In this document: piece after piece, positions 22,842 through 36,007 of the stretch
How the letters are laid out: each line of letters opens with the position of its first letter
Numbering within the stretch: position 1 is the first letter of the stretch
Source: Multifurca ochricompacta
Taxonomy: Eukaryota; Basidiomycota; Agaricomycetes; Russulales; Russulaceae
Direction: 5' to 3'
Assembly: GCA_022496185.1 (NCBI GenBank)
Contig: WTXG01000143.1
Location: 1 to 64,000 of the forward strand
DNA length: 64,000 nt
Made by a program: the position numbers and the translations under genes
The notes under the pieces: generated by a model
Database searches by the model: none
What the model was told of the DNA's origin: nothing
What the model saw: the letters and a program-made list of their open reading frames with translations, nothing else

Positions 22842-24485
22842 ATGCTCGTCCATAGAATCCTCTCCGTCTCGCTGGCCGTCCTTTGCTCAGCCGCAGGCGT
22901 ATCGAGTTCTCACCCCAAAAAAACTTGCACGAAGCCGGCTGTTCGGAAAGAGTGGCGGGCATTTAATTCCCATGAAAAAGAGGCATGGATTCGGGCTGTT
23001 AATGTACGTCTTGGACACGCCCGTCCCACTGACCTTTCTAATGAAGCTGTATTCCGGCTTCAGTGCTTGTCACACTTGCCTCATGACCCAGCCTTGAAAC
23101 CATCCGTAGATCCTTCAGTGTCGCTAATCCCCCCACTCAACGCGTCTGGTTCCTATTACGATGGTGCGCTGCTGCCCTGTGAGTGTCTGTCTAACCGAGA
23201 GTCCCGACAATTTCTCCGACAGATTTTGTGTACATCCACATGGATTTGAACACCCGAGTATGTTCGGCCAACTCTGATCCTCAATAACCACGTGAAACCT
23301 AATGTCCTGTCCTTCCCCAGATACATTTCACCGGTTTATTCCTTCCCTGGCACCGCTGGTATGTGCATGTGTACGAGCAAGCCCTCAAGAGTAAATGCGG
23401 ATATACCGGGGCATCTCCATATTGGAATTGGACCATCGGTAATCTCACTTCTCACTTGACTCACCCCAATCTTGAAGTGTTCATTTTCACGTAGATGCAC
23501 CCGACTTTTTCGAGTCGTCATTCTGGAAGGATTCCAACCCCCTGAGCGGATTAGGCGGCTGGGGGGTTCCAAGCAAGGACTTCAGCGTGCCAGATGGTGG
23601 TTTTAAAGCGCTGCACCTTTCATACCCATCGCCTCACACGCTACGGCGTAACTTCACGCTCCGTCCATGGGACATTCCATTTATATTCTTTACGGAACCA
23701 AAGAAGATGGCTAATACGTCATTTTCTGCATCTGAAATCGAAAAGCTGCTCGAGACACCGTCAGGGGATTACAAGGGGTTCCAAAAATCATTTGAAGCAT
23801 TCCAGGTAAGAACGCGAAAATGAAAAAGAAAAACCCTTGATCAAATCCACATCATCAGGGCGCGCACGGCGCGGTACACCTGATCATGGGCGGGTGAGCT
23901 GCCTCATGGTCATGTAGAAATGATTCAACATTTACGTCATCCCGCATCTAGCGACCTAGGTGGACAGTGCCCACGAAACGCTCCAGCCAATTGCACTCCT
24001 GGGCCCACATGGTCTCCAAATGGTATGCCCGCAATATGGTCCAACATCTTCTCCTCGTGCCTTAACTTCGTGCTTTTTTTTGTTTTGCAGAGCCGCTCTT
24101 CTGGATGCATCATGCCGTAAGTGGGGTCACCTGCGATTATGAATTTTTTTGCGTTGTTTTGTTGCTAAGATATCACCTTTCTCGATGACAGATGGTTGAT
24201 AAAGTCTGGTTTGACTGGCAGAATCGCGACCCAGCGAATGCCAAGAGCTTCTTTGGTGGCTCGGTGCAGGCCATCCAAAGCCCGGACACGTACAACCAAT
24301 ATCCCAATGGTGGTCCTCCATTCCTCAGCGTGAGTACTTGCCCCTTTTCTGAGATAAAGGTATAAATACTGATTTATTTGTGCTAGCTGAATTCCACCAT
24401 GCCAGCGGACGGACTGTTCCCGGAAGTGGCCATTGGTGATGTGCTGAGTACGACTAGTGGAGTTTTGTGTTATGTTTATGAATAA
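22842..24485 (+). CDS. Secreted tyrosinase-like type-3 copper oxidase, nine exons
   Basis: Oxidises phenols to o-quinones with a binuclear copper site, probably outside the cell. Exons 22842-23163, 23223-23257, 23321-23438, 23495-23805, 23859-23893, 23952-24022, 24091-24116, 24192-24329 and 24387-24485 join in phase to 384 residues. An N-terminal signal peptide is evident (VHRILSVSLAVLCSAAG). CuA ligands are His113 (VYIHMD), His121 (IHFTG) and His130 in FLPWHRWYVHVYE, matching the classic tyrosinase signature. CuB is GAHGAVH plus EPLFWMHHAMVDKVW. All six His are present. At under 400 residues it lacks the long C-terminal lid of Agaricus PPO-type enzymes and belongs to the short secreted form. 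Exon 7 is only 26 nt and encodes the CuB His-His motif. No nearby melanin gene is seen. Confidence 0.9.
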
Positions 24486-27400
24486 AATATGAAAACGTGA
24501 TGACCAGATCACCCGGTTATATAATCACCCGTTTTGTTTTCGTTTTTTTCTCTCGCTTGACAGAGTTGTCATGTCGTGCTTCATTATCAGGCTGTGATCC
24601 AGTCAGTGTTGCTATTCACTCCAGAAAAAAAATGCAGAAATAATGCCAACATCTACCCCTGGCCTCCTGAAGAATATCACCAACTTAATTAGATCTGAAC
24701 CGAGGATCTGTATTAACCATCCCCATCTAGATGAAATATTTTGGGCCAGCGCCCGGTTCTCCGTCGTGATAGTAAACTGTTCGTCACTGTTCATCCACCA
24801 GGGCACATTTGGTCTTTCCATAGTAGTAGTAGTATGTAAAAAAAAGATACACGTAGAAGTCTCACTTCTCAAGCCATATCTGTGCGCGTGTTGACTGAGT
24901 TCGGCTCGTTCATGGGTAGGATAATGTTCCACTCCATATAATCGTCTCGAGACGAGAATACGCAAGCAATTTATGGTGGAAATGGCGACCAAGCCCAGCC
25001 CAGTATAACGAGTTATTAATAATGGGCCATCGAGACTACGACATCACAGGACTTGAGGCAGAATAGCGAACCGAGGTGAACGCGATATGTATGTAAGTAT
25101 GGTGCACGTGCTGTCTTGTCTCGCCTCTGGTGTTCTGTATTATACACGGTGCATTAACCTGGCTTTCATCGCCTGGGCCGCAAATGCAATGTAGCAAGCC
25201 ACCCTTTCTTTTTATTCTATTCTATATACAATAACAATACAGTTCATTCACACAACGATCAGGTTCCGTTCTCGTGTGATTGAGCCGATTACGTGACATG
25301 ACATAGTAACGTGATGATGGTTCAGTTCGTTTTTCGTCCATTCCCTGCCCACATTGCTTCAACTTTTGACCAGCATGACTTGGGCATCCGACACACTGGG
25401 CAGGCCATAACACACACAGAAAACATTGCCCCAGGCAAGGAAACCACAGGAATAATGGAAGTGACTCGGGCTCGGGCATCGTCAAATGACTTGCCGTGCT
25501 AGCTGTTTTTATCTTCGTTTGGAATACAAGGACAATCAGAAGCATTTCTATTTGGAGATTTGTTTAATAATAAAAAAACATAACAAAAACAAAAATCCGA
25601 CTTTTATTCCGCCACAAAGTGTGGTTCTAGTAGTTGTGTCGGAAGGATCTTCTTTCGGAACGCCTGGATTCACAATGATGATTGACGGTGGGTCCAGCTC
25701 TAGAACCTAATTGGCTGCGTCGTGAATCAAAATTTAATGCCTGCGGTGATGAAAAGTCAGGTGATTATACGCGTGGAAGTCGTCGGAATCGCTGTGGCAT
25801 GGTAGAAGATGTCTTATTTGCCGTCTATCTAAGATACGTAATGAGGCTAAAAGACGAAGAAAAAAATAAAAAAGGGGGGAGAGACATTTGTTCGACTCTT
25901 GGCACGTTGGGGGAGTGCGTTCCACTCGGTTTGCAGAAGACGGCAAAATGGTCACGTGCGATATATAACCTGATTTTTTATGGTACGCCTGTGTCATTTC
26001 TCGCGCTATCAGATTGCCGAACCCTCAGGTCTCTGTACAATTATCACGTTCTGACACTTGAACATAGGGGAAGGAGCTGAGTGAGGTACCATGGAACAGC
26101 ATATGGATGGTGAAGCATAGGACTATTGAACAACACTGCCGACGGAGACCCAAGAAGTTGACAGTTGACCCTACCGGGGTGGGGGCATCAAGAGATAAAA
26201 GGATAAACAGAAGGACGTATCGTGGCCCCGTATTCCCAAGGCAATACGTTTGAAATCCATTAAGATAGAAAGCCGTTAACCAGCTTCCAGCTCGAAAGCA
26301 CGCACGCACGACCCAAACCCCACCCCACCTGCTCCTGTTGCGGTTTGGCACCTGGCACCAGATGTAGCTTAGTAAGTACCGGAATATTCCGGAACTCCGC
26401 TTAAATACACATCACGCCCACTAGAGTTCGCTAGAGAACAAGATAACGAACAAGATAGCGACGTCGGTCTGCTCCTCGACTTTTCAAGCTGCTTTTGTAA
26501 CGGGATAGACACCTGTGACAAGGAAAAGCCAAAAGTGCCCACTATTATCAACCCCCCTATTGATGTCAAGTACAACAATTGTTTGATAAACAAGAATGAT
26601 AAACAAGAAGACCGATCGGCCTTTACCTGAGAGTTCAACCTCAAGGATTCTGTTTGCTACTCAGGATGAGGATAAGTTTGTAAGGTATTACTTGCAGCGC
26701 GTTCCTCGGGACCGCGTGGCGGGGAGGCATTGGGTTTCTATCCTTTCCCAATGATGAAGGATCCTACGAGTCAGAGGAACATTGACTTGGAATGAAGAAA
26801 CACACAGCAAGGAACCCAAATACAATGACACGAATGGGGTTTACCCACACGTATTTGTGGTAAATGTTAGTCCTTGTAAGCCGTTGCCGATATGATATGC
26901 ATCCTGCTAATTCTTTCTCGATGTATTTTACAAAATCTCCGCGCGAGACGCAAGTTTGTCTTATTTTCTGGTTGTGGTGCGCGTGATAGGAATGTAACGG
27001 TCCAGGTACTATCGAGTGTGACTGTCGAGTTAGGTTATGCGGCAGAATTGCCAGGCTGGGTTCACACGCATCTGGGATAATAGGGAAGACATTTGTGAGA
27101 GTCGTCCATCTGTCTAAGAGTGGGGAGGTAAGGGAGGTGCGGAATAGTGAGCGCCGACGAATGGTCCATGGACGTCAAGGCACATCTGTGCGGGCTATAT
27201 GAAGTAGGGTGCATGGATCTGAGTAATGACAGCCCCTAAGTAGCTTAAAAGATGTGGACACAAGTGTCGCGCTGACGACGCAGTCAGCTAGAGGGCAGTT
27301 TGAAAAAAGAAGCGGCCCTGTTAGAAACACAGAAAAGGAGCTGACAGGATAACAAGAGATGGTGTGAAGGTGGCTCGATCTTTTCAGCCTAATCTGATGT

Positions 27401-28637
27401 GGCCATGCTTTGCGAACACCCATTCGGACATGGGCCACCTGACAGAGAACGCTGCATGAAAAATACCCACATACACCCACACTTCATGCACTTGTTTCCT
27501 CGTTTGATGGGTGCTGGGTGCGGACTGGCCTTCGAGTGTGTGTTTGTGGGAAAACGTTTGGTATCGCTATAGCTCCGGGCACGGCCATAATAACAATGGC
27601 ACTGTAAACGCAGTCGATGTCTCCCCGACCCGATGAATATGATCGAGCCTTGTAATGTGCGACTGATGATCATCGGCGGAAAAGATAACGTCAGTCACAC
27701 ATAACAGGGACAGTATGTCAGGCTCGGAGACATTCACGCCTAGCAACAACCGGTAGAATAGGATCGGTAGCGTGGCACCAGTAAGGCGGGAATCTGTCCA
27801 TCTAGCAACATTGTGTTGTAGGTTGGACTTTTTCAAGAAAGAATCTACACAATGAAGTAATTGGACCGTGTATGAGCGTTGAGCTCAGTGGTGCTTGTCA
27901 ATGAATGGTGGCCCGTCATTTTTTCTGTGAGTGCGCCGCTGTGACCGGTGGACATACAGAGAACAGGCGAAAGGTGACCATTTACAAAGAATGACGAAGT
28001 ATGAGGTCGAGACTCAGATGATGAGATGACCTACTTGGAGCTCAGCGAACTCAGCGGGCTCAGCAAAACGATCTCCGATTCGGCAACCCATTCGGGCCCA
28101 GCGGCCAGGACATTGCCACCCTCTCTCCTCTCTCCATCCCGTCAACCTCCTCCACCCACTCAGGCTGTCGCCACTCGTGCTTCCGGGTCTTGAGATTCTT
28201 CTTTTTTTCGCTGTTCTCCATGCAATACAAAAAAAAACCCCCCTCTGCTTACCGTTTTGCATCTCCTTCCACTCCGGGAAGGCGCAGTGCCTTGGCCATA
28301 CAAGGGATGTGTTGTATTTTTCCCATTCCGCGACCCTTCCTTGTTCTCGGCTCTCTGGCACCCATCGTCGACATCTCCAGGCACAATATTAGGTTACTCC
28401 TCCGGCATCTTCCTAGTAGACAAGGATGCTAAGTTACAATGCAAGAGTTTCTGCACGCTTTCTGGAGCCCTTGAGACTTGTACTCATAATTTTGCGCACC
28501 TCCGTCGTCACGATCTAGGCGGCTCACGTATAATTTTCTCATTTGACATTTTTCCAATTATTTGTCCTTGTAGCCTCTCGTTGATATAAGAATAAGATGG
28601 TTTGCTTCTGTGGATCCCAGCTACCCAAAACTATACC
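24486..28637. other. Long stretch without a recognised gene
   Basis: About 4.1 kb. Short ORFs occur on both strands (for example 25222-25545 minus, 26025-26351 minus, 27567-27836 minus, 28014-28361 minus), but none shows a domain, a conserved motif or a plausible exon chain. No transposon ends or target duplications were recognised. It may contain a non-coding transcript or a fast-evolving gene that cannot be resolved by eye. Confidence 0.4.
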
Positions 28638-30032
28638 ATGGAGTTCTATAATAACTTAGACCCGTCATTATTCCCTCAGTATGACACGTTCATGCAATCT
28701 CATGACTTACCTGGAGAATATCAAGCTTCTCAGATGATACAGAATCTTGATACATTTCAACTACCGCCAGGTGCGGAAGCTACAGATTCACCCTCATTTA
28801 CCCTTCGTCGGCAGGCCGGGTATTTCTCGCAAGCTTTACCCCCCCAAGGGTACACTCAAACAGAAGAGCACGCTGGCCGGATGCTCACAACTTCCGCTGT
28901 CAATAGTCAAAGCGACGGATCCGAGTCAAGTCTCTATGCTCCTAGTCCTTCGGATTCGAATTCTCCATCGCCATCGCCATCACCATCGCATGTATTTAAT
29001 TTACGAGCTCTTATACCCAGTAAGTCACAGCGGCTCTCGAGGTTTGCTTCAGTGCTGATGCAGACGATCAGGAATTGGCCCTGTATCCTTTTCACATCGA
29101 ATACCAGATAATGCAACAAGAGATATACCCCAGAACCACCATCCCCTTCCTTTCATTCCCGAAATTCCTCTTATCCACCATACATGCCTCCGCCCGCGAA
29201 CGCCGTTCCATACCTAGGCGTGCCTCAACCTCCATTTACGTTCTCCATGCCGTTGTCGATGTTAGAAGTGCCCACACTACCAGCGTCCTTAGACACTAAC
29301 TTCCCTCTAATTTTCCCCACTCCGCACGACGTGCTGGATGCTGCATCTTCGGACTTTGCCAGGCCCTCCAGCGAGGCCGATATTCTCCACGTACCGGATG
29401 TCCAAACACCATTCTGTCACCGTATGCTCACTCTAGTTTCTCAGCTGTGCCATCAAGTTCACAGACCGGTCCCGCGGACATGATGGTGGGACCATCATCT
29501 CAAACTCCGACCATTCTCTTGACCGGTGTGGGCACTGATGATCCCACTCTGACATTCTCCTCGTCTGGCTCGCAGAAAGAAGAACAAGAACAAGAAGAAC
29601 CGAATAGTACAAATCCCTCCTCCTCTTTACGCGTCGTCTCGTCTGTCGTCTCATATGATGCCCCGCATCAAAAAGTGGATCGACGACCGCCATTAAGAGA
29701 GCAACGTAAGCCCAGGAAAGGCAAGCGTAAGGCCCCACCGAAAGATCAGAAAGCAACCAAGAGACTTCGAGATCAGAGGAAAAAAGAAGACGAAGCAATA
29801 CAAGCTCTCTATGGCCTGTTCGTTCCTGATGACGTCGGGGTAAAGCAGAAGAAGGATTGGCTGAGTACAAGTACGCGTTCATATATACTTGGCCCTCCCC
29901 ACTCTAAAGGTTTTTTCAGTCTTGTACTACGCGAGCGGGTTTGTGGCAAGAGAAAAGGAGAAGAACGGCTCAGCTCGCGTCGAAACTCCCTCGGGGTCTA
30001 CTCATGTGATTGACCACCCAGCTTCGGGATGA
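28638..30032 (+). CDS. Putative Ser/Pro-rich regulatory protein with C-terminal basic HLH-like region
   Basis: Function not known; the layout suggests a transcription factor. The start at 28638 has a good context (ACCATGG) and opens MEFYNNLDPSLFPQYD. The first exon ends near 29019 (GTAAGT donor). A Ser/Pro-rich middle follows (SYPPYMPPPANAVPY, then FARPSSEADILH). An intron is required at about 29390-29462, and another joins 29871 to 29921. The basic segment QKATKRLRDQRKKEDEAIQ, then LYGLFVPDD, is followed after a short gap by KKDWLSTILYYASGF. This basic-helix-loop-helix spacing is suggestive but lacks the classic H-E-R residues. Splice positions in the first 800 bp are uncertain: 29020-29133 may be one intron or two short ones around a tiny exon. 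The stop is at 30030-30032. Confidence 0.55.
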
Positions 30033-30304
30033 TCGATGGCGTTTCGGGGTCCCCGGGACATGAAGATACACTTTAGGATTTCTCAAATCTAGGCTTGGCC
30101 AATAGGAAAGTGACTTTGACCATCGAGGGCTGGAGCTTGCTTAACCTACATGAGCCGAGAGAGTATAACGAATTAGGTAAACAATACGATGATATTATGG
30201 ACTGGTTGCGTGAGTTACGACTAAGGACACTTGCTGTAATACTACAGTACATACCTCCCACTCTCTCATGTACAATATAGTATCCAAGCACACTCGCATG
30301 AGAC

Positions 30305-30890
30305 TTAGCACTTGATTCTTCCCTGTCTGGTGCGTAGCAGACGTAGCCTGGGCCCTATAACTACATCTCCATCCTTGATGCTAACGATCTCTCTCTCGGC
30401 AAGATCGTTGAAGTACTTCTCCGTTTCTGAATTTACCCGATCCACATTGGCCCTGAATTCACGGTAAGAAGATTCGAGGCATTCTTGGCAAACACCCTCG
30501 CGACCACGGTCTGCTTCGAAGCGTGCTGCGATATCGGCGTTGACAATATTCTGGTGACGAGCGAGTTCTATGACACGGGTGTAGTATTGGACTTTGTGTT
30601 CTTCGGACTCCAACGCTTTCTCGCCGAAACGTACGAACTTATCCAGGTCCATGCACTGTTTAATTTCTGCGCAAATTCATTATTTAAAAGTAAATAAAAA
30701 AGTCTCTTCGATAACGGGGCGGAATAAGTCATTCTCACGTACCATCTAGCATGCGAACGAGCTCGTCGTCCTCTCTTCTCAACAATTTCCTTTCCTGCGC
30801 AAGGGGATTACACTCTTGGTGGTGCAACACGTTTCTCCAGGCGGCTTCAACTTCGGCAGGACTGGGGTTAACAAAAGAAGCCTGAGTCAT
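30305..30890 (-). CDS. Small hypothetical protein, two exons
   Basis: Not recognised. Exons 30890-30743 and 30666-30305 on the minus strand join in phase across a 76-nt GT-AG intron to 169 residues. The protein opens MTQASFVNPSPAEVEAAWR and is charged and mostly helical, with a CQEC pair near the middle (GVCQECLESSYREF). It has no signal peptide or membrane segment. It is convergent with the HLH-like gene, 272 bp apart. An upstream in-frame hydrophobic extension exists but lacks a better start. It could be a lineage-specific cytosolic protein. Confidence 0.55.
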
Positions 30891-31870
30891 GTTGTTCGAT
30901 GTGAGGTGGTTAGTCGGTAGGATATATATGAGGAGGAGGATGATGTGTTTGAGTATGTATGGATGTCTCAGCATGGCTTTTTATCAGGAAGGCTTGGTAG
31001 AGGGGGGCCATGTCAGGCCATGGGTCAAGGCACTGGCACTGGCAGGGCCAAAAACAAAAAGTCATGGCGAGTCCTCTTTGTTAGTTGTTTTGTCCGCCGC
31101 TGCACGTATTGTCATGATCTTTGACATGGTCACAATGAAGTGAAGGAGGAGATGAGGCGCCTCCGTGCGACGATGACTACTAATTGTCAAAAGCGGTGTT
31201 GGGGGAAAACAAAAAAAAGTATTGTTTAGAGCGGAATCATCGCTGAACATCAACGCAACTTGTCTATACGTAAATGAGTGACGATTGCCCTCCGTATCAC
31301 CATGCCTACAAGTTTGCTATCACAATTGGGTAAACGGCAAGTATTGTTTCAAATTTGCAAACAACCACTTCAGGTCTGATGACCGGGGCGGTGCAGTTGA
31401 ACGTGTACACATAACCACATCCATAACCCCTCGTGTACTGTTCTGGCAGCAGACAGCAGATAATTGTCTGTGGGAAGGAACAAACAGGATACAGGAGACT
31501 GACCTGGGAAGTCACGTGGCCACAAGTTGATGAAGAATGTACTTTGTCCCTTGTTGTGCCTCTCACCCCCATTTACCATCGTAGCCATCGTAATTATGTC
31601 CACGCAAGTGATAGCCAATAGACTCAAACTACGTGTGAGTGGAGTAGAACATGGGACGACTTTGTGGCTCAGACAATAGCCGGAACAGTCTGGTTGTCTG
31701 GCAGTGATGCTTCTGACCAATGCGGACCTGGCCCGAGATCTCCTCTTCTGAGATCTAAAACTACAGTGGGCCACTCTCCTTAATCTTAATCCATATGTCA
31801 TTAACACGAAAAACTTCCTCAAACTCTCATTCCCCTTTGCGCGCATCTAGTAATGGCTTAACGAACCCTG

Positions 31871-32581
31871 ATGACCATCTCTCACTACTACAACCTTCAA
31901 ATGACAACCACACCAGGCCAAAATCTCCAAGTGAAGACCCTTCACCTTCAACATCTTCAACTCGACATCGACACAAAGCGGACGACGTGGCAGTGGGAGT
32001 AGGTGCACTACCATTCAGCCTCTCCCTCACCTGCAAAACACCGGCTCTGTCGCACGCGACCACCTCGCATCCGAACGCACCTTTCTAGCGTACGTTCGCA
32101 CTAGTCTCTCCTTTGCATCCGCTGGGGTCGGTGCGTTTCTCTCTCTTTCTCTTTTGTTTCTCTGGTATGAATATAGATATGTTCCCCCCCCCTTTACAAC
32201 TATAAATATGACGATCGAAATAGCCCTTGTGCAGCTTTTCCATGTTTCTATCAGCACGAGTTCAAATAATTTCGGGGGAGGTGGGGTAGCGGTCGCTCCA
32301 TACGGACGACCCTTGGGAGCTACGCTAATAGCAATTGGTATAGCCGTGCTTGTCATGGGTGAGCATGTTCATCTATCTCTACCCAAAAGACATCGCAAAC
32401 ATGGCTGACTGGCGTGGTTGATGGTGCTGCTGCGTTCGTAGGCACACTACGATATTTTACCATACAGCGCGCGCTGCCACAAGGACTCTTCCCGGCTGCC
32501 CGTCTGAGTGTGTTTGTACAGGCCGTGGCTCTTGCAGCGCTCGTCGGAGTCGTTTTTGGCATTCTCGTCGTTACGAAATGA
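31871..32581 (+). CDS. DUF202 family membrane protein, four exons
   Basis: Small integral membrane protein of the DUF202 family, which includes fungal Vtc1-like polypeptides; its own function is unknown. Proposed exons 31871-31930, 32019-32130, 32224-32358 and 32442-32581 give about 148 residues. The family signature is VARDHLASERTFLAYVRTSL, followed by SFASAGV. Three hydrophobic helices are visible: the one after the signature (ending LVQLF), LGATLIAIGIAVLVMG, and FVQAVALAALVGVVFGILVV. Exons 2-4 are secure. The first exon is not: the Met at 31871 or at 31901 could be used, with a GTGAAG donor at 31931. A Ser-rich ORF starting at 31795 in another frame is not joined by any good splice. Confidence 0.78.
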
Positions 32582-33313
32582 GCACCCGTGTGATAGATGT
32601 GATGTGCGTCATGGTGCGAATGGAATGGCGCTGTCGGTGATCCAGCGGAACGGTGGAATACGTTCACGCCATCGACGGTGATGGTGTTTAGCTCAACTTT
32701 CCTCTTTTGAAAGTCATACCCCTCCCAAACAACCACCTTATCTTCTTCCCCTTTCGGAAGACTTGTCCCCATTGGTCCTACGCATATTATGCCTCGGCCA
32801 AGGTACTACCCTGAGTGGGGTCTTTCTGGTTCCATTTTTTCCTGGCACTTGCATCAAGTAAATTGACCCTCTCCGTTTCCTCGTTGTCAGGGTGACTGAC
32901 CTGTGCGTGAGGGGTAAGATGGAGGGGAGTAGAGGGTTGGCTAAGCTTGAGGGACAGATGGCGTATTACCTTGCTGGAGAAAAAAAGGCGCCAACGTGGT
33001 CTTGTCGTCACCATGATCAATAGTGTAGTCTGCTTTGCTGGACGTAAACCACTAGGTAATGCATGAATGAAAACGCGGATGCCGTTTCCGGGGTACACTA
33101 TTCGGGAAGGTATGAGTTGATGGGGCGTACTAGTTGTTGTATCTGCCCCACAACAGGGACTAAATAGTAAGGTGTGATGCCAGTGTAATTGTAACTTGCG
33201 ATGCTAGGCTTTTAGGGGGAAGAATGAACTATCTCATCAAGTCGTTAACCAGTGAGGGAGCGTGTGAACGGTTTTTAATTGCTGACTCCTTCAATCTTTG
33301 ACTGAGGGGTATC
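32582..33313. other. Intergenic; left flank of the retrotransposon nest
   Basis: No coding region recognised. Bases 33309-33313 (GTATC) are the left target-site duplication of the large gypsy element. Confidence 0.5.
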
Positions 33314-33641
33314 TGTTACAATACCTAATACGATACCTTTCCCCGTGCTATACAGACAGAAACGTACGATACTGCAACGTACGACTTTTTCTCCTCCTTT
33401 ACTCTTACTAGCCTCAAACCTTAGCAGCACCCTTAACATAATAACGTCATCCTCTTCCACTCCTATTTAAGTTACCATACGCTCAAGCTATATTCCTTAG
33501 TCTTGAGCTTTTGTGATCTACGTAGCTCTGTGACCCGGAATATCACCCTCTCTCCTCTTTACTTGAGCTGCGCGCTGAGTAACTGCCTTGCCTCCCAAAC
33601 TATTGGACTTTGGACCAGCGAACTGAGCTTCGAACGTAACA
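33314..33641 (+). repeat. 5' LTR of gypsy-1
   Basis: 328 bp, TGTTACAATACC to CGAACGTAACA. By eye it is identical to the 3' LTR once the gypsy-2 insertion is removed from that copy. TATTTAAG near 33463 is a TATA-like candidate. Confidence 0.93.
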
Positions 33642-34111
33642 TAAGCTCAAGACTAAACCAGAAAATCTTTGAACAGAAACTATGTCTGCACCCATGAACC
33701 CTGCTCCCGTTGCTCCCATACATACGACCCTCCCATTCCCACTGAACCCCAGACTGACCAATGACATCCCTCTACTGGAACGACTGAACACTCACTGGAT
33801 TAATGTTTCCTCCTCGACTGCTAATGTCCCCTGGACTGGCTACTTCGCCGCGGCAGGACAAAAGCTTATCCCCATTGAACGATACAATGGGCTCTGGTTT
33901 GAGCTTGCCTTCTTCGCCTCTGTCAATTTGTATCAAGCCATCCGTTTGGCCCGAGCATCTTTCAACCTTCCTCGCATCCCTGAAGTACCTGTTAACATAC
34001 AATTACTCATTGATTCCTCATTGGATGGTGGTGACACACAGACAACAACGACTACTCCAGTCCCAAGTCCAGGACAAAACGACAAACGCCTAGAAGGAAC
34101 AGTAGCATTCC

Positions 34112-35020
34112 TGTCACGGCTCTATTTTATTTTTCCTTTTCCTTTCTCCCTTTTGGATCACATGACTGTGGGAAGATTACCCAGCAGTCTCAACATGTGA
34201 TCATGGGAATGTAGTCGTGACATGGATCATGTGACCGAGTCACATGTAATAGTCACATGCTGCTTAGTCAGCACAAGAGCCACTCAACAATAACAAGTCG
34301 ATCCTCTATTGTGTTTACCACAATAGGCAAGGCCCCACAGTCTAGACGGTTCTAGACCAAGTGGAGCCGTTATCAAGATAAGAAGAGTCCAGCCTAGAAG
34401 GTTCTAGGTAAGTGGAGCTCTAGATAAGGGCCCAGGTTGGGCCATGGCCAATTTTAGCACAGAATCATATGTATCAGTAGATAGACGTGTTCCAGACCTA
34501 AGGGCTAGACTACATATCAGTTATCTACTCCACAGTGACGTCATTATGACATCACACTGTGGAGCATGATCAGTCAGCAGAGTAAAGCAGCTTACGAATC
34601 ACAGAGATAAGGCTCAGTCAGCAATACAGCTGACTGATACTTGCTGATTCTTGCTTACACTTACTGCTTACCTCGTTACACTGAGAAATGTATATAAGAC
34701 CCTCTGTAACAGCCTGTAGCCCCCCATCTTGTCCTCTTGGGGCTGCAGGTGAGTAACTGTCTACACGAGTTTGATACATAGTGCTAATGACATACTGCCT
34801 CCCTGTGTGACTCGATCCTTTGGATCTTGTCCTCTTGGGGCTGCAGCTTCTTCCAGTTTCAGAACGCCGTCATCGTGGTTGCATAAACCACATTGGGTGA
34901 CACAGTTCCTGGTCATTGCTTAACGCGTGACGTTTGCCTCCGTGGTATGCCCAACGACTTAGGTCACCACACCTTTGCCCTTCTTGGTTACTAATCGTAC
35001 ATGGAGCTTCACCCGTTACA
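34112..35020 (+). repeat. Solo LTR (909 bp) inserted in gypsy-1 gag
   Basis: Starts TGTCACGG and ends CCCGTTACA, flanked by perfect ATTCC duplications at 34107-34111 and 35021-35025. Removing it with one ATTCC restores the gag frame across VAF-RFRG. TATATAAGACC near 34690 is a promoter-like TATA. The 20-mer CTTGTCCTCTTGGGGCTGCA occurs twice, at about 34732 and 34829. No other copy of this LTR is in the window. Orientation is by the TATA motif only. Confidence 0.85.
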
Positions 35021-36007
35021 ATTCCGTTTCAGAGGCGACAGAACCCAATCAGAACACTTTTTATCCGTCTTTCACCAATATATGAGTATAAACGATCAAG
35101 CTGAAATCACATGCAACCCAATGAAGAAATCACACTTCTTTATACAACAGATGGAAGGACCACTAGTACAAACCTTTCAACTTGGCATGATCAACGACCT
35201 CCGAGCAATCGAAGCTGGAACAATGAAAATTACACAGCCAACACCCTGGGAATATACTGAAGAACGATTTAAAGCATCATATTTTGACTTTGGCATCAAA
35301 GAACGAGCTTACGATGAGCTAAGAAAACTACAAATGACTGGTGGATGAATTGACGAATATTTAACAAACTTTGCATCTCTAGTCACTCGTTCCGATGTCC
35401 ACCCAAATGATGCCAGTACTCTATGCCTTTTTGCGTCTGGACTTCAAGGAGATTTAGCGAAGAACTGTGTCCTTCGTCATCGACCAACAACCTTACAGGA
35501 ATGGGGACATGCAGCACAACAGGAAAATACAGCTTATCTTACCATCAAAACAATTGAACAAGATCAACGTGATCGCGGAACTCGATCCTCCACCCCTCTT
35601 GCGCCTAGACCAACAATGACTTCCAATACCCCATTTTGGCGCCGCCCTGCAAATCAACGACCAAATCAAATACAACCCCCACGAGACCCGAATGCGATGG
35701 ACATTGACGTTATTCGACGTGCCATCACAGATGAAGACAAGGAGCGATGCAAGCGCGAAGGTCTTTGCTTCTTTTGCATGAAAAAGGGGCATCTTTCACG
35801 TGACTGCCCCCACAAGAAGCCTCGTATTGCCACTGCAACAGTCGATACCCTGACCACTCCTGCAACATCCACAACAAACTCCATGACACCAGCTCCCACA
35901 CTACAAACCGCATCAAAAAAATCTAATGCTGAACAAATCGCGGCCCTCCTCAAACAGATGACTCCAGAAGAAGAAGAGGAGGTTCAAGCGTTACTAGATA
36001 AAGAGTC

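Noticed and set aside
25222..28361. Several 80-115 codon ORFs on the minus strand
   Set aside because: Checked for signal peptides, domain motifs and exon chains; nothing consistent found.
30095..30280. Small plus-strand ORF after the HLH-like gene
   Set aside because: No homology signal, and it lies in the 3' flank between convergent genes.
31795..32088. 97-codon ORF as N-terminus of the DUF202 gene
   Set aside because: No donor/acceptor pair of reasonable length brings its frame into the DUF202 frame.
35001..35348. Met at 35001 as start of gypsy gag
   Set aside because: Bases 35001-35020 belong to the inserted solo LTR; the frame continues from gag upstream at 34111, and the true start is at 33682.
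35346..35348. TGA in gag as recoded codon
   Set aside because: A single TGA in a broken retrotransposon gag with no recoding signal is more simply a CGA to TGA mutation.
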